A stretch of 17,667 nucleotides of DNA from an uncultured Oscillibacter sp. (lineage in GTDB: Bacteria > Bacillota > Clostridia > Oscillospirales > Oscillospiraceae), in contig CAJTVF010000050.1 in assembly GCA_910579435.1 (NCBI GenBank), positions 1 through 17,667 of the forward strand, read 5' to 3'. Made by a program: the position numbers and the translations under genes. The stretch's first letter is position 1; every line of letters begins with the position of its first letter. Positions 1 to 7,798 of the stretch are shown here, piece after piece. The notes beneath the pieces were generated by a model. The model did not search any database and was not told the origin of the DNA. It saw only the letters and a list, made by a program, of their open reading frames with translations.

Positions 1-1582
<1,582 letters not shown>

Positions 1583-1682
1583 AGGGGGGCTCCTTGTATT
1601 CCCCCAAACGGGGGAGGGTTTTCCGGCGCTGACGCGCGGGGGAGATTGGTGACCAGCGATGGCTGGTCCATTGCACCCCCCA

Positions 1683-1749
1683 TTTTCTCTTTTTCTTCCA
1701 GAAGAAAAAGAGAAAACGGGCCGTGCACGGTCCAAAAGAGAAAAAGAAG
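1683..1749. repeat. Homopurine mirror repeat joined to an inverted repeat (triplex-capable)
   Basis: Three 16-base arms are seen. Arm 1 (1683-1698) is the pyrimidine tract TTTTCTCTTTTTCTTC. Arm 2 (1701-1716) is its exact reverse complement, GAAGAAAAAGAGAAAA, two bases away. Arm 3 (1734-1749), AAAAGAGAAAAAGAAG, is the exact mirror image of arm 2. The 17 bases between arms 2 and 3 contain the palindrome CCGTGCACGG. Arms 1 and 2 form a 16-bp hairpin, and arm 3 has the sequence needed to lie in its groove as a third strand on either DNA strand. The function is unknown. Confidence 0.85.
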
Positions 1750-1752
1750 TAT

Positions 1753-1774
1753 GGGCCCTTCGGGCCTGTTTTTT
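1753..1774 (+). terminator. Possible plus-strand intrinsic terminator
   Basis: GGGCCC and GGGCCT pair over a 3-nt loop, followed by six T at 1769-1774. It has the form of an intrinsic terminator reading rightward, but no plus-strand gene lies upstream inside the window. It may instead be part of the structured uvrA leader. Confidence 0.35.
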
Positions 1775-1854
1775 GCCCTTCTATGGTTGCCCTTCTATCG
1801 GTAGAACACCTTTGCAATGCTGACACTCCGGTAGGAGCTTGCACTTCTTTGTGG

Positions 1855-1876
1855 GGCCTGACCCCCTGGTCAGGCC
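1855..1876. repeat. Perfect 9-bp hairpin after the XRE gene
   Basis: GGCCTGACC (1855-1863) and GGTCAGGCC (1868-1876) pair over a 4-nt loop, seven bases beyond the stop of the leftward XRE gene. There is no U-run on that strand, so it is either a weak terminator or a transcript-stabilising 3' hairpin. Confidence 0.5.
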
Positions 1877-1882
1877 ATTCCT

Positions 1883-2113
1883 TCAAGTTTCTGCCGATCT
1901 CTCCTCAGACCTTCCCAGCAGATAATCGGTGCTCACTCCAAAATAATCCGCCAGGGTGCATAATGTCAAGGTGGGAATATTGATTTTCCCCTTTTCTACT
2001 CGCTGATAGTGCGTCTGTGTTAAATCTAACATCTCCGCTATATCCACTTGCCGAAGCCCTCTCTCTTTTCTAAGGGCACACAGCCTACTACCCAGAACTT
2101 TTAAGGTTTCCAT
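1883..2113 (-). CDS. Small XRE-family (Cro/CI-type) transcriptional regulator
   Basis: This 76-aa protein is essentially one helix-turn-helix domain. The core RKERGLRQVDIAEMLDLTQ followed by YQRVEKGKINIPTLTLCTLA is the classical XRE layout, and it ends with the common YFGVSTDYLLGRSEE tail. The start chosen is the ATG at 2113-2111 (METLKVLG), preceded by AAGGGGGAAT. An upstream in-frame ATG at 2155 lies inside the operator dyad and has no ribosome site. It is divergent from the 85-aa gene, and a perfect 15-bp inverted repeat fills the shared promoter region. I infer that this protein represses both genes through that site. There is no sensor domain, so any inducer would be a partner protein or an oligomerisation switch. 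Confidence 0.9.
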   Translation of the reverse strand: METLKVLGSRLCALRKERGLRQVDIAEMLDLTQTHYQRVEKGKINIPTLTLCTLADYFGVSTDYLLGRSEERSAET

Positions 2114-2122
2114 AATTCCCCC

Positions 2123-2169
2123 TTGACAAAGTACATTTAATGTTATACAATGCATATAACATTAAATGT
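2123..2169 (+). promoter_or_regulatory. Strong promoter with embedded 15-bp dyad operator
   Basis: TTGACA (2123-2128) and TACAAT (2146-2151) are separated by exactly 17 nt and point to the 85-aa gene. A perfect inverted repeat, ACATTTAATGTTATA (2133-2147) and TATAACATTAAATGT (2155-2169) with a 7-nt spacer, covers the spacer, the -10 and the start-site region. It lies between two divergent genes, one of them an XRE regulator, so it is the obvious operator. The leftward promoter is less clear but must overlap the same dyad. Confidence 0.85.
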
Positions 2170-2185
2170 TGAATGAGGTGCTGCT

Positions 2186-2443
2186 ATGAACCAAACCACC
2201 CAGAGACTCTTCGACACCTACGGCGAAACCATACTAAGGGAAATGGGGCACGGATTTGACGAGGCGGAGCTGGAAAAATGGCTGGGGACTTTTCCCATTG
2301 ACGGAAAGGTTCGCTATCGTATCGTCGATGGGCTCCTAGACTACTACCAGCATTGGGCACCGGCGTCTTTCGCCGTCGGCTTCCGCTTGGGCCTCGCCCT
2401 CTTAAACGACGATATCCGCCGTTTCCGCCCGGAGAAGGTCTAA
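2186..2443 (+). CDS. 85-aa protein of unknown function, partner of the XRE regulator
   Basis: I do not recognise this family with confidence. The start is the ATG at 2186, with GAGGTG at 2175-2180, behind a near-consensus promoter. The protein is acidic to neutral, predicted helical and soluble, with no signal peptide or membrane segment. Its C-terminal part contains FAVGFRLGLALL. A similar F-x-x-G-F-R-L-G motif occurs in short Firmicutes proteins of unknown function, a tentative resemblance only. It shares an operator region with the divergent XRE gene. Its last 42 bases overlap the end of ybaK on the other strand. It could be a small effector, an antirepressor or a toxin-like partner; nothing in the sequence decides this. 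Confidence 0.75.
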   Translation: MNQTTQRLFDTYGETILREMGHGFDEAELEKWLGTFPIDGKVRYRIVDGLLDYYQHWAPASFAVGFRLGLALLNDDIRRFRPEKV

Positions 2444-2899
2444 CAGCGCCTGGGGCTCCACCTCCACCTGAGCGCCGATTTTTCCGGCGGACACGTAGAT
2501 GGTCTCGAAGTCCAGGGCCGTTTCATGGAAGATGGTCGGATACTGCTTCTTCATGCCCACCGGACTGCACCCGCCCCGGATATAGCCTGTCACGGCGGTG
2601 ATGTCCTTCACCGGCAGGAGGTCGATGGACTTCTCCCCCGCCGCCTTGGCCGCCTTTTTCAGGTCCAGGCTGTCCGGCGTGGGAATGTCGAACACGTGAT
2701 AGGTCCCGGAGGCTCCTTTGGCCACCAGGGTCTTGAAGGCCCGCTTGGGGTCCTGCCCCAGGGCCTGGGCCACGTGGACCCCATAGTCCCGGGTGCCCCC
2801 GGGGCCCTCCCCCTCTTCGTAGAAATGGGGGGTATAGGGGACCTTTTTCTGGTCCAGGATGCGCATTACGTTGGTCTTCTCGTCTTTTTTCTTCGCCAT
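2402..2899 (-). CDS. ybaK: YbaK/EbsC-family Cys-tRNA(Pro) deacylase
   Basis: This family hydrolyses mischarged Cys-tRNA(Pro) in trans, protecting translation from cysteine-for-proline errors. The 165-aa length is normal for stand-alone YbaK. Visible family signatures are FKTLVAKG (about residues 55-62), which carries the conserved substrate-contacting lysine, and GYIRGGCSPVGMKK (about 105-118). The start is the ATG at 2899. Its ribosome site AGGTGA overlaps the stop codon of the EamA gene three bases upstream, so it is the last gene of the uvrB-yjbR-eamA-ybaK run. Its 3' end overlaps the 85-aa plus-strand gene tail-to-tail. No obvious terminator follows it. Confidence 0.93.
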   Translation of the reverse strand: MAKKKDEKTNVMRILDQKKVPYTPHFYEEGEGPGGTRDYGVHVAQALGQDPKRAFKTLVAKGASGTYHVFDIPTPDSLDLKKAAKAAGEKSIDLLPVKDITAVTGYIRGGCSPVGMKKQYPTIFHETALDFETIYVSAGKIGAQVEVEPQALLDLLRAETADIVV

Positions 2900-2902
2900 G
2901 CT

Positions 2903-3775
2903 TCACCTCAGAATATACACGCCCGCCAGGACGCAGAGGATGCCCAAGGCCGTCAGCAGGCCCATGGGTTCGCCAAACGCCAGGACCCCCGTCAGGGAGG
3001 CCACCACCGGCTCCAGGCTGGCCAGGATGGAGGCGCGGCCCGGTTCCGTCCGGGCGAGGCCCCAGGTATATAAGATGTAGGGCGCGGCGGTGGAGAACAC
3101 CGCCAGGGCCAGGGCCGTCCCCCACACGCCGGGGGCTCCGGTGAAGGCCGCCCCCAGCTCCGCCGGGCGGAGCAGGAACAGGGAGGCCGGGCCCGCGAAG
3201 AGGAAGGTCCAGACCGTCACCGTCAGGGGCGGGTAATGGGCCAGGGCATAGCGGCCGAAAATGCTGTAGAGGGCATAAAAGAATCCGGACCCCAGGCCCA
3301 GGAGCACCCCGGGGAGGGTGACGGACAGTCCGCCGCTGAACAGGCCGCAGACACAGGCACAGCCCGCCAGGGTCAGCGCCAGGGCCAGGAGTTTTTTCTT
3401 TGTGACCGGCTCCTTCCAGAGGAGCGCGGAGAGAAGCACCACGAAGGAGGGGGCGGTGTACAGCAGGATGGAGGCCACCGCCAGGGAGCAGAGCTTCTGG
3501 CAGGAGAAGTAGCAGACGGTGAAGAACCCGACGCTGACTACCCCGGTGCCGAAAAAGTACTTGAGGTGCTGACGCTCCACCCGGAAGACGCTCTGGTCCC
3601 GGAACGCGAAGAACAAAACCAGCAAAACCATGCCGCCCAGATTGCGCACCAGGACGATGGACAGCGGGGAGAGGCCCGCCGCCATCAGCCGCCGGTTCCA
3701 TAAGCCGATCATGCCCCACAGGGCCGCTGCCGCCAGGATTGCGGCGCTGGCCGGGGCTTTTTTCTGTGTCTCCAT
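2903..3775 (-). CDS. EamA/DMT-superfamily transporter
   Basis: This 290-aa integral membrane protein has about ten hydrophobic helices arranged as two EamA repeats. The first starts with AAILAAAALWGMIGLWNRRL. The second starts near PGVLLGLGSGFFYALYSIFGRYA and ends with the typical EPVVASLTGVLAFGEPMGLLTALGILCVLAGVYIL segment. Members export amino acids, purines or other metabolites; the substrate cannot be told from sequence. The ATG at 3775 immediately follows the TAG stop of yjbR with no intervening base, and the TGA stop lies just upstream of ybaK, so expression is probably translationally coupled. Confidence 0.92.
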   Translation of the reverse strand: METQKKAPASAAILAAAALWGMIGLWNRRLMAAGLSPLSIVLVRNLGGMVLLVLFFAFRDQSVFRVERQHLKYFFGTGVVSVGFFTVCYFSCQKLCSLAVASILLYTAPSFVVLLSALLWKEPVTKKKLLALALTLAGCACVCGLFSGGLSVTLPGVLLGLGSGFFYALYSIFGRYALAHYPPLTVTVWTFLFAGPASLFLLRPAELGAAFTGAPGVWGTALALAVFSTAAPYILYTWGLARTEPGRASILASLEPVVASLTGVLAFGEPMGLLTALGILCVLAGVYILR

Positions 3776-4156
3776 CTATTCTCCCAAAATCTCCCTCTGA
3801 ACATACTTGGGCAGCTTCTTCAAAACCAGCTCGTGGGACTGGGCGCACAGCTCCCGGAGGATATCGTCCGGCAGCTCCCCGTCCAGGAGACAGGCAATCC
3901 AGTTCCGCTTGTCGCAATAGAACCCCGGCAGGATTTCCGGATGGGCCGCCCGGAGGATTTCCCCCCGGGCCGGGTCGCACTTCAGATTCACCAGGTCATG
4001 TCCGTTGTACGCCTCGTCCTTCATCCCGCTGGGGGAGCAGACGGCGGCGAAGAGCTTGCCCCGGATCATGTACCGGAACCAGGCCCACTCGGGCTTATAG
4101 TCCTTCTCCGTCCCCGGGAGGGACAGGAGGTATTCGTCCAGCCAGTCGTATTTCAT
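3776..4156 (-). CDS. MmcQ/YjbR-family DNA-binding-fold protein
   Basis: This 126-aa protein has the MmcQ/YjbR (CyaY-like fold) pattern: an N-terminal helix followed by KPEWAWFRYMIRGKLFAAVC, then LVNLKCDPARGEILRAAHPEILPGFYCDKRNWIACLLDG and a C-terminal helix SHELVLKKLPK. The biochemical role of the family is not established; the double-wing fold suggested nucleic-acid binding. Its ATG overlaps the uvrB stop (ATGA, 4153-4156), so it is coupled to uvrB. It abuts the EamA gene downstream. Placement behind uvrB under an SOS-type promoter is suggestive but does not prove a repair role. Confidence 0.88.
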   Translation of the reverse strand: MKYDWLDEYLLSLPGTEKDYKPEWAWFRYMIRGKLFAAVCSPSGMKDEAYNGHDLVNLKCDPARGEILRAAHPEILPGFYCDKRNWIACLLDGELPDDILRELCAQSHELVLKKLPKYVQREILGE

Positions 4157-6126
4157 CCCGTTTCACCCCGCAGCTCGATGATACGGTCCCGCAGGACCGC
4201 GGCGTATTCGAATTCCAGCATCTTGCTGGCTTCCTTCATTTCCTTTTCCAGGCGCTTGATCTCCGCGTCCCGCTCCTGCTTGTTCAGCTTGCGGTGGTGG
4301 CGGGCCCGGGTGGTCTCGTCCTCGGCGGTGGTGGAGATTTCCAGCACCTCCCGGACCCCCTTGATGATGGTCTTGGGGACGATGCCGTGCTCCTGGTTGA
4401 AGCGGTCCTGAATCCCCCGGCGGCGCTCCGTCTCGTCCATAGCGGCCCGCATGGAGGGAGTGATTGTGTCGGCGTAGAGGACCACCAGGCCCCCGGCGTT
4501 CCGGGCGGCGCGGCCTATGGTCTGAATCAGGGAGGTCTCGGACCGGAGGAAGCCCTCCTTGTCCGCGTCCAGCACGGCGACCAGACTGACCTCGGGAAGG
4601 TCCAGGCCCTCCCGCAGGAGGTTGATGCCGATGAGCACGTCGAACTTCCCCAGCCGCAGGTCCCGGATAATCTCCATCCGCTCAATGGTCTCCACGTCGG
4701 AGTGCATATAGCGGACCTTGATGCCGGCGTTTTTGAAATACTCCGTCAGGTCCTCCGCCATTTTCTTTGTCAGGGTGGTCACCAGCACCCGCTCATTTTT
4801 GGCCGTCCGGGCGCTGATTTCCTCCATCAGGTCGTCGATCTGCCCGGTGACGGGCCGGACCTCCACACGGGGGTCCAGCAGTCCCGTGGGGCGGATGACC
4901 TGTTCCACCACCTGGTCGGCCCGCTCCCGCTCATAGGGGCCCGGTGTGGCGGAGACGAAGACGGCCTGTCCAATCCGGCCCTCAAACTCCTCGAATTTCA
5001 GGGGCCGGTTGTCGTAGGCGCAGGGGAGGCGGAAGCCGTATTTGACCAGGGAGTCCTTCCGGGCGTGGTCGCCGTTGTACATGGCCCGGACCTGGGGCAG
5101 CGTGACGTGGCTCTCGTCCACGAACAGCACGAAGTCTTCGGGGAAGAAGTCCAGCAGCGTCATGGGGGCGGAGCCCTGGGGCCGCTCGGAGATGATGCGG
5201 GAGTAGTTCTCGATGCCGGAGCAGTACCCCAGCTCCTGCATCATCTCCATGTCGTATTCTGTCCGCTGGCGGATGCGCTGGGCCTCCACAAGCTGGTTGT
5301 TCTCCGTGAAGTCCCGGACCTGTTCCTCCAGCTCCCGGCGAATCTCGCTGATGGCCCGGTCCATCTTGTCCTTGGTGGTGACATAGTGGCTGGCGGGGTA
5401 GATGACGATGTGGTTCAGCTTCAAATTCACAGCCCCGGTGATGGGATTGAACTCGCTGATGCGGTCAATTTCGTCGCCGAAGAACTCCACCCGGATGGCC
5501 TTGTCCTTGTAGTAGGCGGGGTAAATCTCCACGGTGTCTCCCCGGACCCGGAACATGTTCCGCTCAAAGGCGACATCGTTCCGCTCGTACCGGATCTCCA
5601 CCAGGCGGCGCAGAAGCTGGTCCCGGTCCCACTCCGCCCCGGAGCGGAGGGAGACGGACAGCTTGGCGAAGTCCTCCGGCTCGCCCAGGCCGTATATGCA
5701 GGAGACGGAGGCCACGACAATGACGTCCCGCCGCTCCAGCAGGGCGAAGGTGGCGGAGAGGCGGAGGCGGTCAATTTCGTCGTTGGTGGAGGCGTCCTTG
5801 GCGATATAGGTGTCCGTGTGGGGAATATAGGCCTCCGGCTGGTAGTAGTCGTAGTAGCTGACGAAGTACTCCACGGCGTTGTTGGGAAAGAACTCCTTGA
5901 ACTCCGCGCAGAGCTGGGCCGCCAGGGTCTTGTTGTGGGCCAGGACCAGCGTGGGCCGCTGGACGGCCTCAATGACCTTGGCCATGGTGAAGGTCTTGCC
6001 GGAGCCGGTAACGCCCAGGAGGACCTGTTCCTTCAGCCCGTTCTCGATGCCCGCCGCCAGGGCGGCGATGGCCTCCGGCTGGTCGCCGGAGGGCTGGTAT
6101 TCGGATACGACTTGGAATTTCGGCAT
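4153..6126 (-). CDS. uvrB: Excinuclease ABC subunit B (UvrB)
   Basis: UvrB verifies lesions delivered by UvrA and recruits UvrC for dual incision. The 657-aa length is standard. Landmarks are Walker A GVTGSGKT (residues 38-45) and the beta-hairpin region YYDYYQPEAYIPHTDTYIAKD near 92-114 that inserts between DNA strands. Also seen are the helicase motif FVDESH, FVSATPGPYE, motif V/VI GINLLREGLDLPEV...QTIGRAARN, and the C-terminal UvrC-interacting coiled coil LEKEMKEASKMLEFEYAAVLRDRI. The start is the ATG at 6126, with GGAGGT upstream. It leads the uvrB-yjbR-eamA-ybaK run from a promoter carrying a LexA-like box. Confidence 0.98.
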   Translation of the reverse strand: MPKFQVVSEYQPSGDQPEAIAALAAGIENGLKEQVLLGVTGSGKTFTMAKVIEAVQRPTLVLAHNKTLAAQLCAEFKEFFPNNAVEYFVSYYDYYQPEAYIPHTDTYIAKDASTNDEIDRLRLSATFALLERRDVIVVASVSCIYGLGEPEDFAKLSVSLRSGAEWDRDQLLRRLVEIRYERNDVAFERNMFRVRGDTVEIYPAYYKDKAIRVEFFGDEIDRISEFNPITGAVNLKLNHIVIYPASHYVTTKDKMDRAISEIRRELEEQVRDFTENNQLVEAQRIRQRTEYDMEMMQELGYCSGIENYSRIISERPQGSAPMTLLDFFPEDFVLFVDESHVTLPQVRAMYNGDHARKDSLVKYGFRLPCAYDNRPLKFEEFEGRIGQAVFVSATPGPYERERADQVVEQVIRPTGLLDPRVEVRPVTGQIDDLMEEISARTAKNERVLVTTLTKKMAEDLTEYFKNAGIKVRYMHSDVETIERMEIIRDLRLGKFDVLIGINLLREGLDLPEVSLVAVLDADKEGFLRSETSLIQTIGRAARNAGGLVVLYADTITPSMRAAMDETERRRGIQDRFNQEHGIVPKTIIKGVREVLEISTTAEDETTRARHHRKLNKQERDAEIKRLEKEMKEASKMLEFEYAAVLRDRIIELRGETG

Positions 6127-6168
6127 GGGGACCTCCTGTCGGCCGGATTCGTTGTTAAGATCGTAGGT

Positions 6169-6207
6169 ATCATACCACGAAAACAGCCGGATTACAACAT
6201 TTGTTCG
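6169..6207 (-). promoter_or_regulatory. uvrB promoter with LexA (SOS) box
   Basis: On the minus strand, TTGTAA (6192-6197) and TATGAT (6169-6174) are spaced by 17 nt. CGAACAAATGTTG (6195-6207) matches the Firmicutes LexA core GAAC-N4-GTTC at all but the last base and overlaps the -35 element, the expected position for repression. This makes DNA-damage induction of uvrB and the genes behind it likely. Confidence 0.8.
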
Positions 6208-6238
6208 ATATATTTTTTAGAAATATCCGCAGGTCTCT

Positions 6239-6913
6239 TCAGCTGAGAAAGCCCGATTCGGAAAAGGATATGAAATCATGGTCGGCCACCACAATGTGGT
6301 CCTCCAGCCGCACGTCGACTGCCTCCAGCGCCATCTTGACCCGGAGGGTAGCCGCATGGTCCGCCTCGGAGGGCAGGGCCACACCGCTGGGGTGGTTATG
6401 GGCCAGAATTACGGAGCTGGCGCAGAACGTAATGGCGTTCTGCACGATTTTGCGCACGTCCAGGTTCACCGCTGAGGCGCTGCCCTCCCCCAGGCGGCGG
6501 CAGGCCAGCAGCTTTCCCTTCCCGTCCAGGCAGATCTCATACACCGCCTCGTTCCGCTCCCGGGAAAACAGCTCCAGCAGGTAGTCCCCCACCCGTTCCC
6601 GGGTGTTCAGGGCCAGCTCCCGCTCCAGGTCCGCCAGCCGGGCTTTCTGGGCGATCTGAGGGACCAGGCGCAGCAGCATCGCCGTCCGCTCACCCACGCC
6701 CTCCACCTGGGTCAGCAGCTCCACCGGGGCGGAGAGCACGCCGGAGAGGCTGCCAAACCGCTCCATCAAGGCGTGGGCCAGGGGATTCACGTCTCCCCGG
6801 GGAATGGCGTAAAAAAGCAGCAGCTCCAGGGCCTCGTGGTCTGCGAAGCCGTTTAAATCGTTCTCCATAAAACGCTGGCGCATCCGATTCCGGTGCCCGT
6901 CGTGGACGCCCAT
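6239..6913 (-). CDS. radC: RadC-family JAB/JAMM-domain protein
   Basis: RadC proteins have an N-terminal helix-hairpin-helix part (here VEGVGERTAMLLRLVPQ) and a C-terminal JAB metalloprotease-like domain. The signature AHNHPSGVALPSEADHA, supplying His-x-His and the downstream Asp metal ligands, is complete, and an upstream acidic residue lies in NEAVYEICLDGKG. The family was named for a repair phenotype later reassigned; its true substrate remains unclear. I chose the ATG at 6913 (MGVHDGHRNRMRQRF), preceded by GGGAGGTGA, giving 224 aa. The frame stays open further upstream to 7138, but without a ribosome site and across the promoter. It is divergent from the HD-domain gene. Confidence 0.94.
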   Translation of the reverse strand: MGVHDGHRNRMRQRFMENDLNGFADHEALELLLFYAIPRGDVNPLAHALMERFGSLSGVLSAPVELLTQVEGVGERTAMLLRLVPQIAQKARLADLERELALNTRERVGDYLLELFSRERNEAVYEICLDGKGKLLACRRLGEGSASAVNLDVRKIVQNAITFCASSVILAHNHPSGVALPSEADHAATLRVKMALEAVDVRLEDHIVVADHDFISFSESGFLS

Positions 6914-6976
6914 GACTTCACCTCCCGCCGTCTCCGCCCTCCGCCGGACAGGGCGGGAGCGGGCTCGGCATTCGGC

Positions 6977-7009
6977 AAATATGATAGCATATTTTCCCTG
7001 CGCCGTCAA
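6977..7009 (-). promoter_or_regulatory. radC promoter
   Basis: On the minus strand, TTGACG (7004-7009) and TATCAT (6981-6986) are separated by 17 nt. A short dyad AAATATG-N4-CATATTT (6977-6994) overlaps the -10. It may be a regulator site or just AT-rich promoter sequence. Confidence 0.75.
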
Positions 7010-7095
7010 TCTTCCCGCCAATTTTGAAGCCTGAAATCCCGCCGCCCCGAGGGGACGGCACAGGGATCGATTCAGCACAACAGCCCTCAACGTCC

Positions 7096-7124
7096 TTGCA
7101 ATCCTCTTCCAAAAGCCGTATACT
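7096..7124 (+). promoter_or_regulatory. Promoter of the HD-domain gene
   Basis: TTGCAA (7096-7101) and TATACT (7119-7124) are spaced by 17 nt, placing the transcript start about 25 nt before the start codon at 7156. Confidence 0.8.
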
Positions 7125-7155
7125 GTTTTTAACACCAAACAAAGGAGAACGATCC

Positions 7156-7743
7156 ATGAAAGCCTGTCCTGACAGAGCGGCGGCCCTGGCGCTGCTGCGC
7201 AAGTACAATGCCGAACCCTTCCACATCCAGCACGCCCTGACCGTAGAGGCCGTCATGCGCTGGTACGCCCAGGAGCTGGGCTATGGCGAAGAGGCGGACT
7301 TCTGGGCCGCGGTGGGCCTGCTCCACGACGTGGACTTTGAGAAGTGGCCGGAGGAGCACTGCAAGAAGGCCCCTGAGCTTCTGGCGGAAATCGGCTGCTC
7401 CGAGACGCTCATTCACGCCGTTTGCAGCCACGGCTTTGGCATCTGCTCCGACGTGGAGCCCGCCCACGAGATGGAGAAGGTCCTCTTCGCCGCCGACGAG
7501 CTCACCGGCCTCATCGGCGCGGCGGCCCGGATGCGCCCCAGCAGGTCCTGCGCCGATATGGAGGTATCCTCCCTCAAGAAAAAGTTCAAGGACAAAAAGT
7601 TCGCCGCCGGGTGCTCCCGGGACGTCATCAAGGACGGCGCGGAGCGGCTGGGCTGGGAGCTGGAGGTCCTGATGGACAAGACCCTCCAGGCCATGCGGGG
7701 CAGCGAGGCCCAGGTGGCGGAGGAGCTGGCCTCCCTGAGCTGA
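7156..7743 (+). CDS. HD-superfamily hydrolase (predicted phosphohydrolase)
   Basis: This 195-aa soluble protein carries the HD metal-binding pattern: His26 in HIQHALTVEAVM, the HD dyad at 57-58 in VGLLHDVDFEKWPEEH, a further His in HAVCSHGFG and a late Asp in FAADELTGLI. This layout matches the COG2316-type HD family. Related HD proteins hydrolyse phosphate esters of nucleotides or second messengers, but no substrate can be assigned here. The start is the ATG at 7156, with AAAGGAG at 7141-7147. An in-frame extension to 7024 crosses the promoter and is rejected. It is followed by a strong terminator and appears monocistronic. Confidence 0.9.
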   Translation: MKACPDRAAALALLRKYNAEPFHIQHALTVEAVMRWYAQELGYGEEADFWAAVGLLHDVDFEKWPEEHCKKAPELLAEIGCSETLIHAVCSHGFGICSDVEPAHEMEKVLFAADELTGLIGAAARMRPSRSCADMEVSSLKKKFKDKKFAAGCSRDVIKDGAERLGWELEVLMDKTLQAMRGSEAQVAEELASLS

Positions 7744-7762
7744 ATCCGTTTTCTCAAGCCAA

Positions 7763-7794
7763 GAGCGCCGGGGCGTTGCCCCGGCGCTCATTTT
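7763..7794 (+). terminator. Intrinsic terminator after the HD-domain gene
   Basis: A perfect 12-bp GC-rich stem, GAGCGCCGGGGC (7763-7774) and GCCCCGGCGCTC (7778-7789), has a 3-nt loop and is followed by ATTTT. It lies between two convergent genes and probably also limits readthrough from the helicase gene. Confidence 0.9.
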
Positions 7795-7798
7795 CAGC

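Larger units (their letters stand above)
1583..1882. other. Gene-free uvrA leader dense with inverted repeats
   Basis: This is 300 bp between the uvrA start and the stop of the small XRE gene. I see no convincing gene. From left to right it holds the uvrA ribosome site (1590-1595), a 7-bp hairpin GACCAGC/GCTGGTC (1651-1657 and 1662-1668), the homopurine/homopyrimidine block at 1683-1749 (separate entry) and a GGGCCC-TTC-GGGCCT hairpin followed by six T (1753-1774). Two near-tandem copies of TGCCCTTCTAT follow (about 1774-1798), then a perfect 9-bp hairpin GGCCTGACC/GGTCAGGCC (1855-1876). No clear sigma-A promoter for uvrA was found, so uvrA may be read through from further upstream. Confidence 0.7.

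Noticed and set aside
2523..3980. 485-codon minus-strand frame through ybaK, eamA and yjbR
   Set aside because: It is in the wrong frame for three well-supported genes and is proline, glycine and arginine rich.
3739..6246. 835-codon plus-strand open frame opposite uvrB and yjbR
   Set aside because: It is a complement shadow of intact uvrB, with low-complexity composition and no ribosome site.
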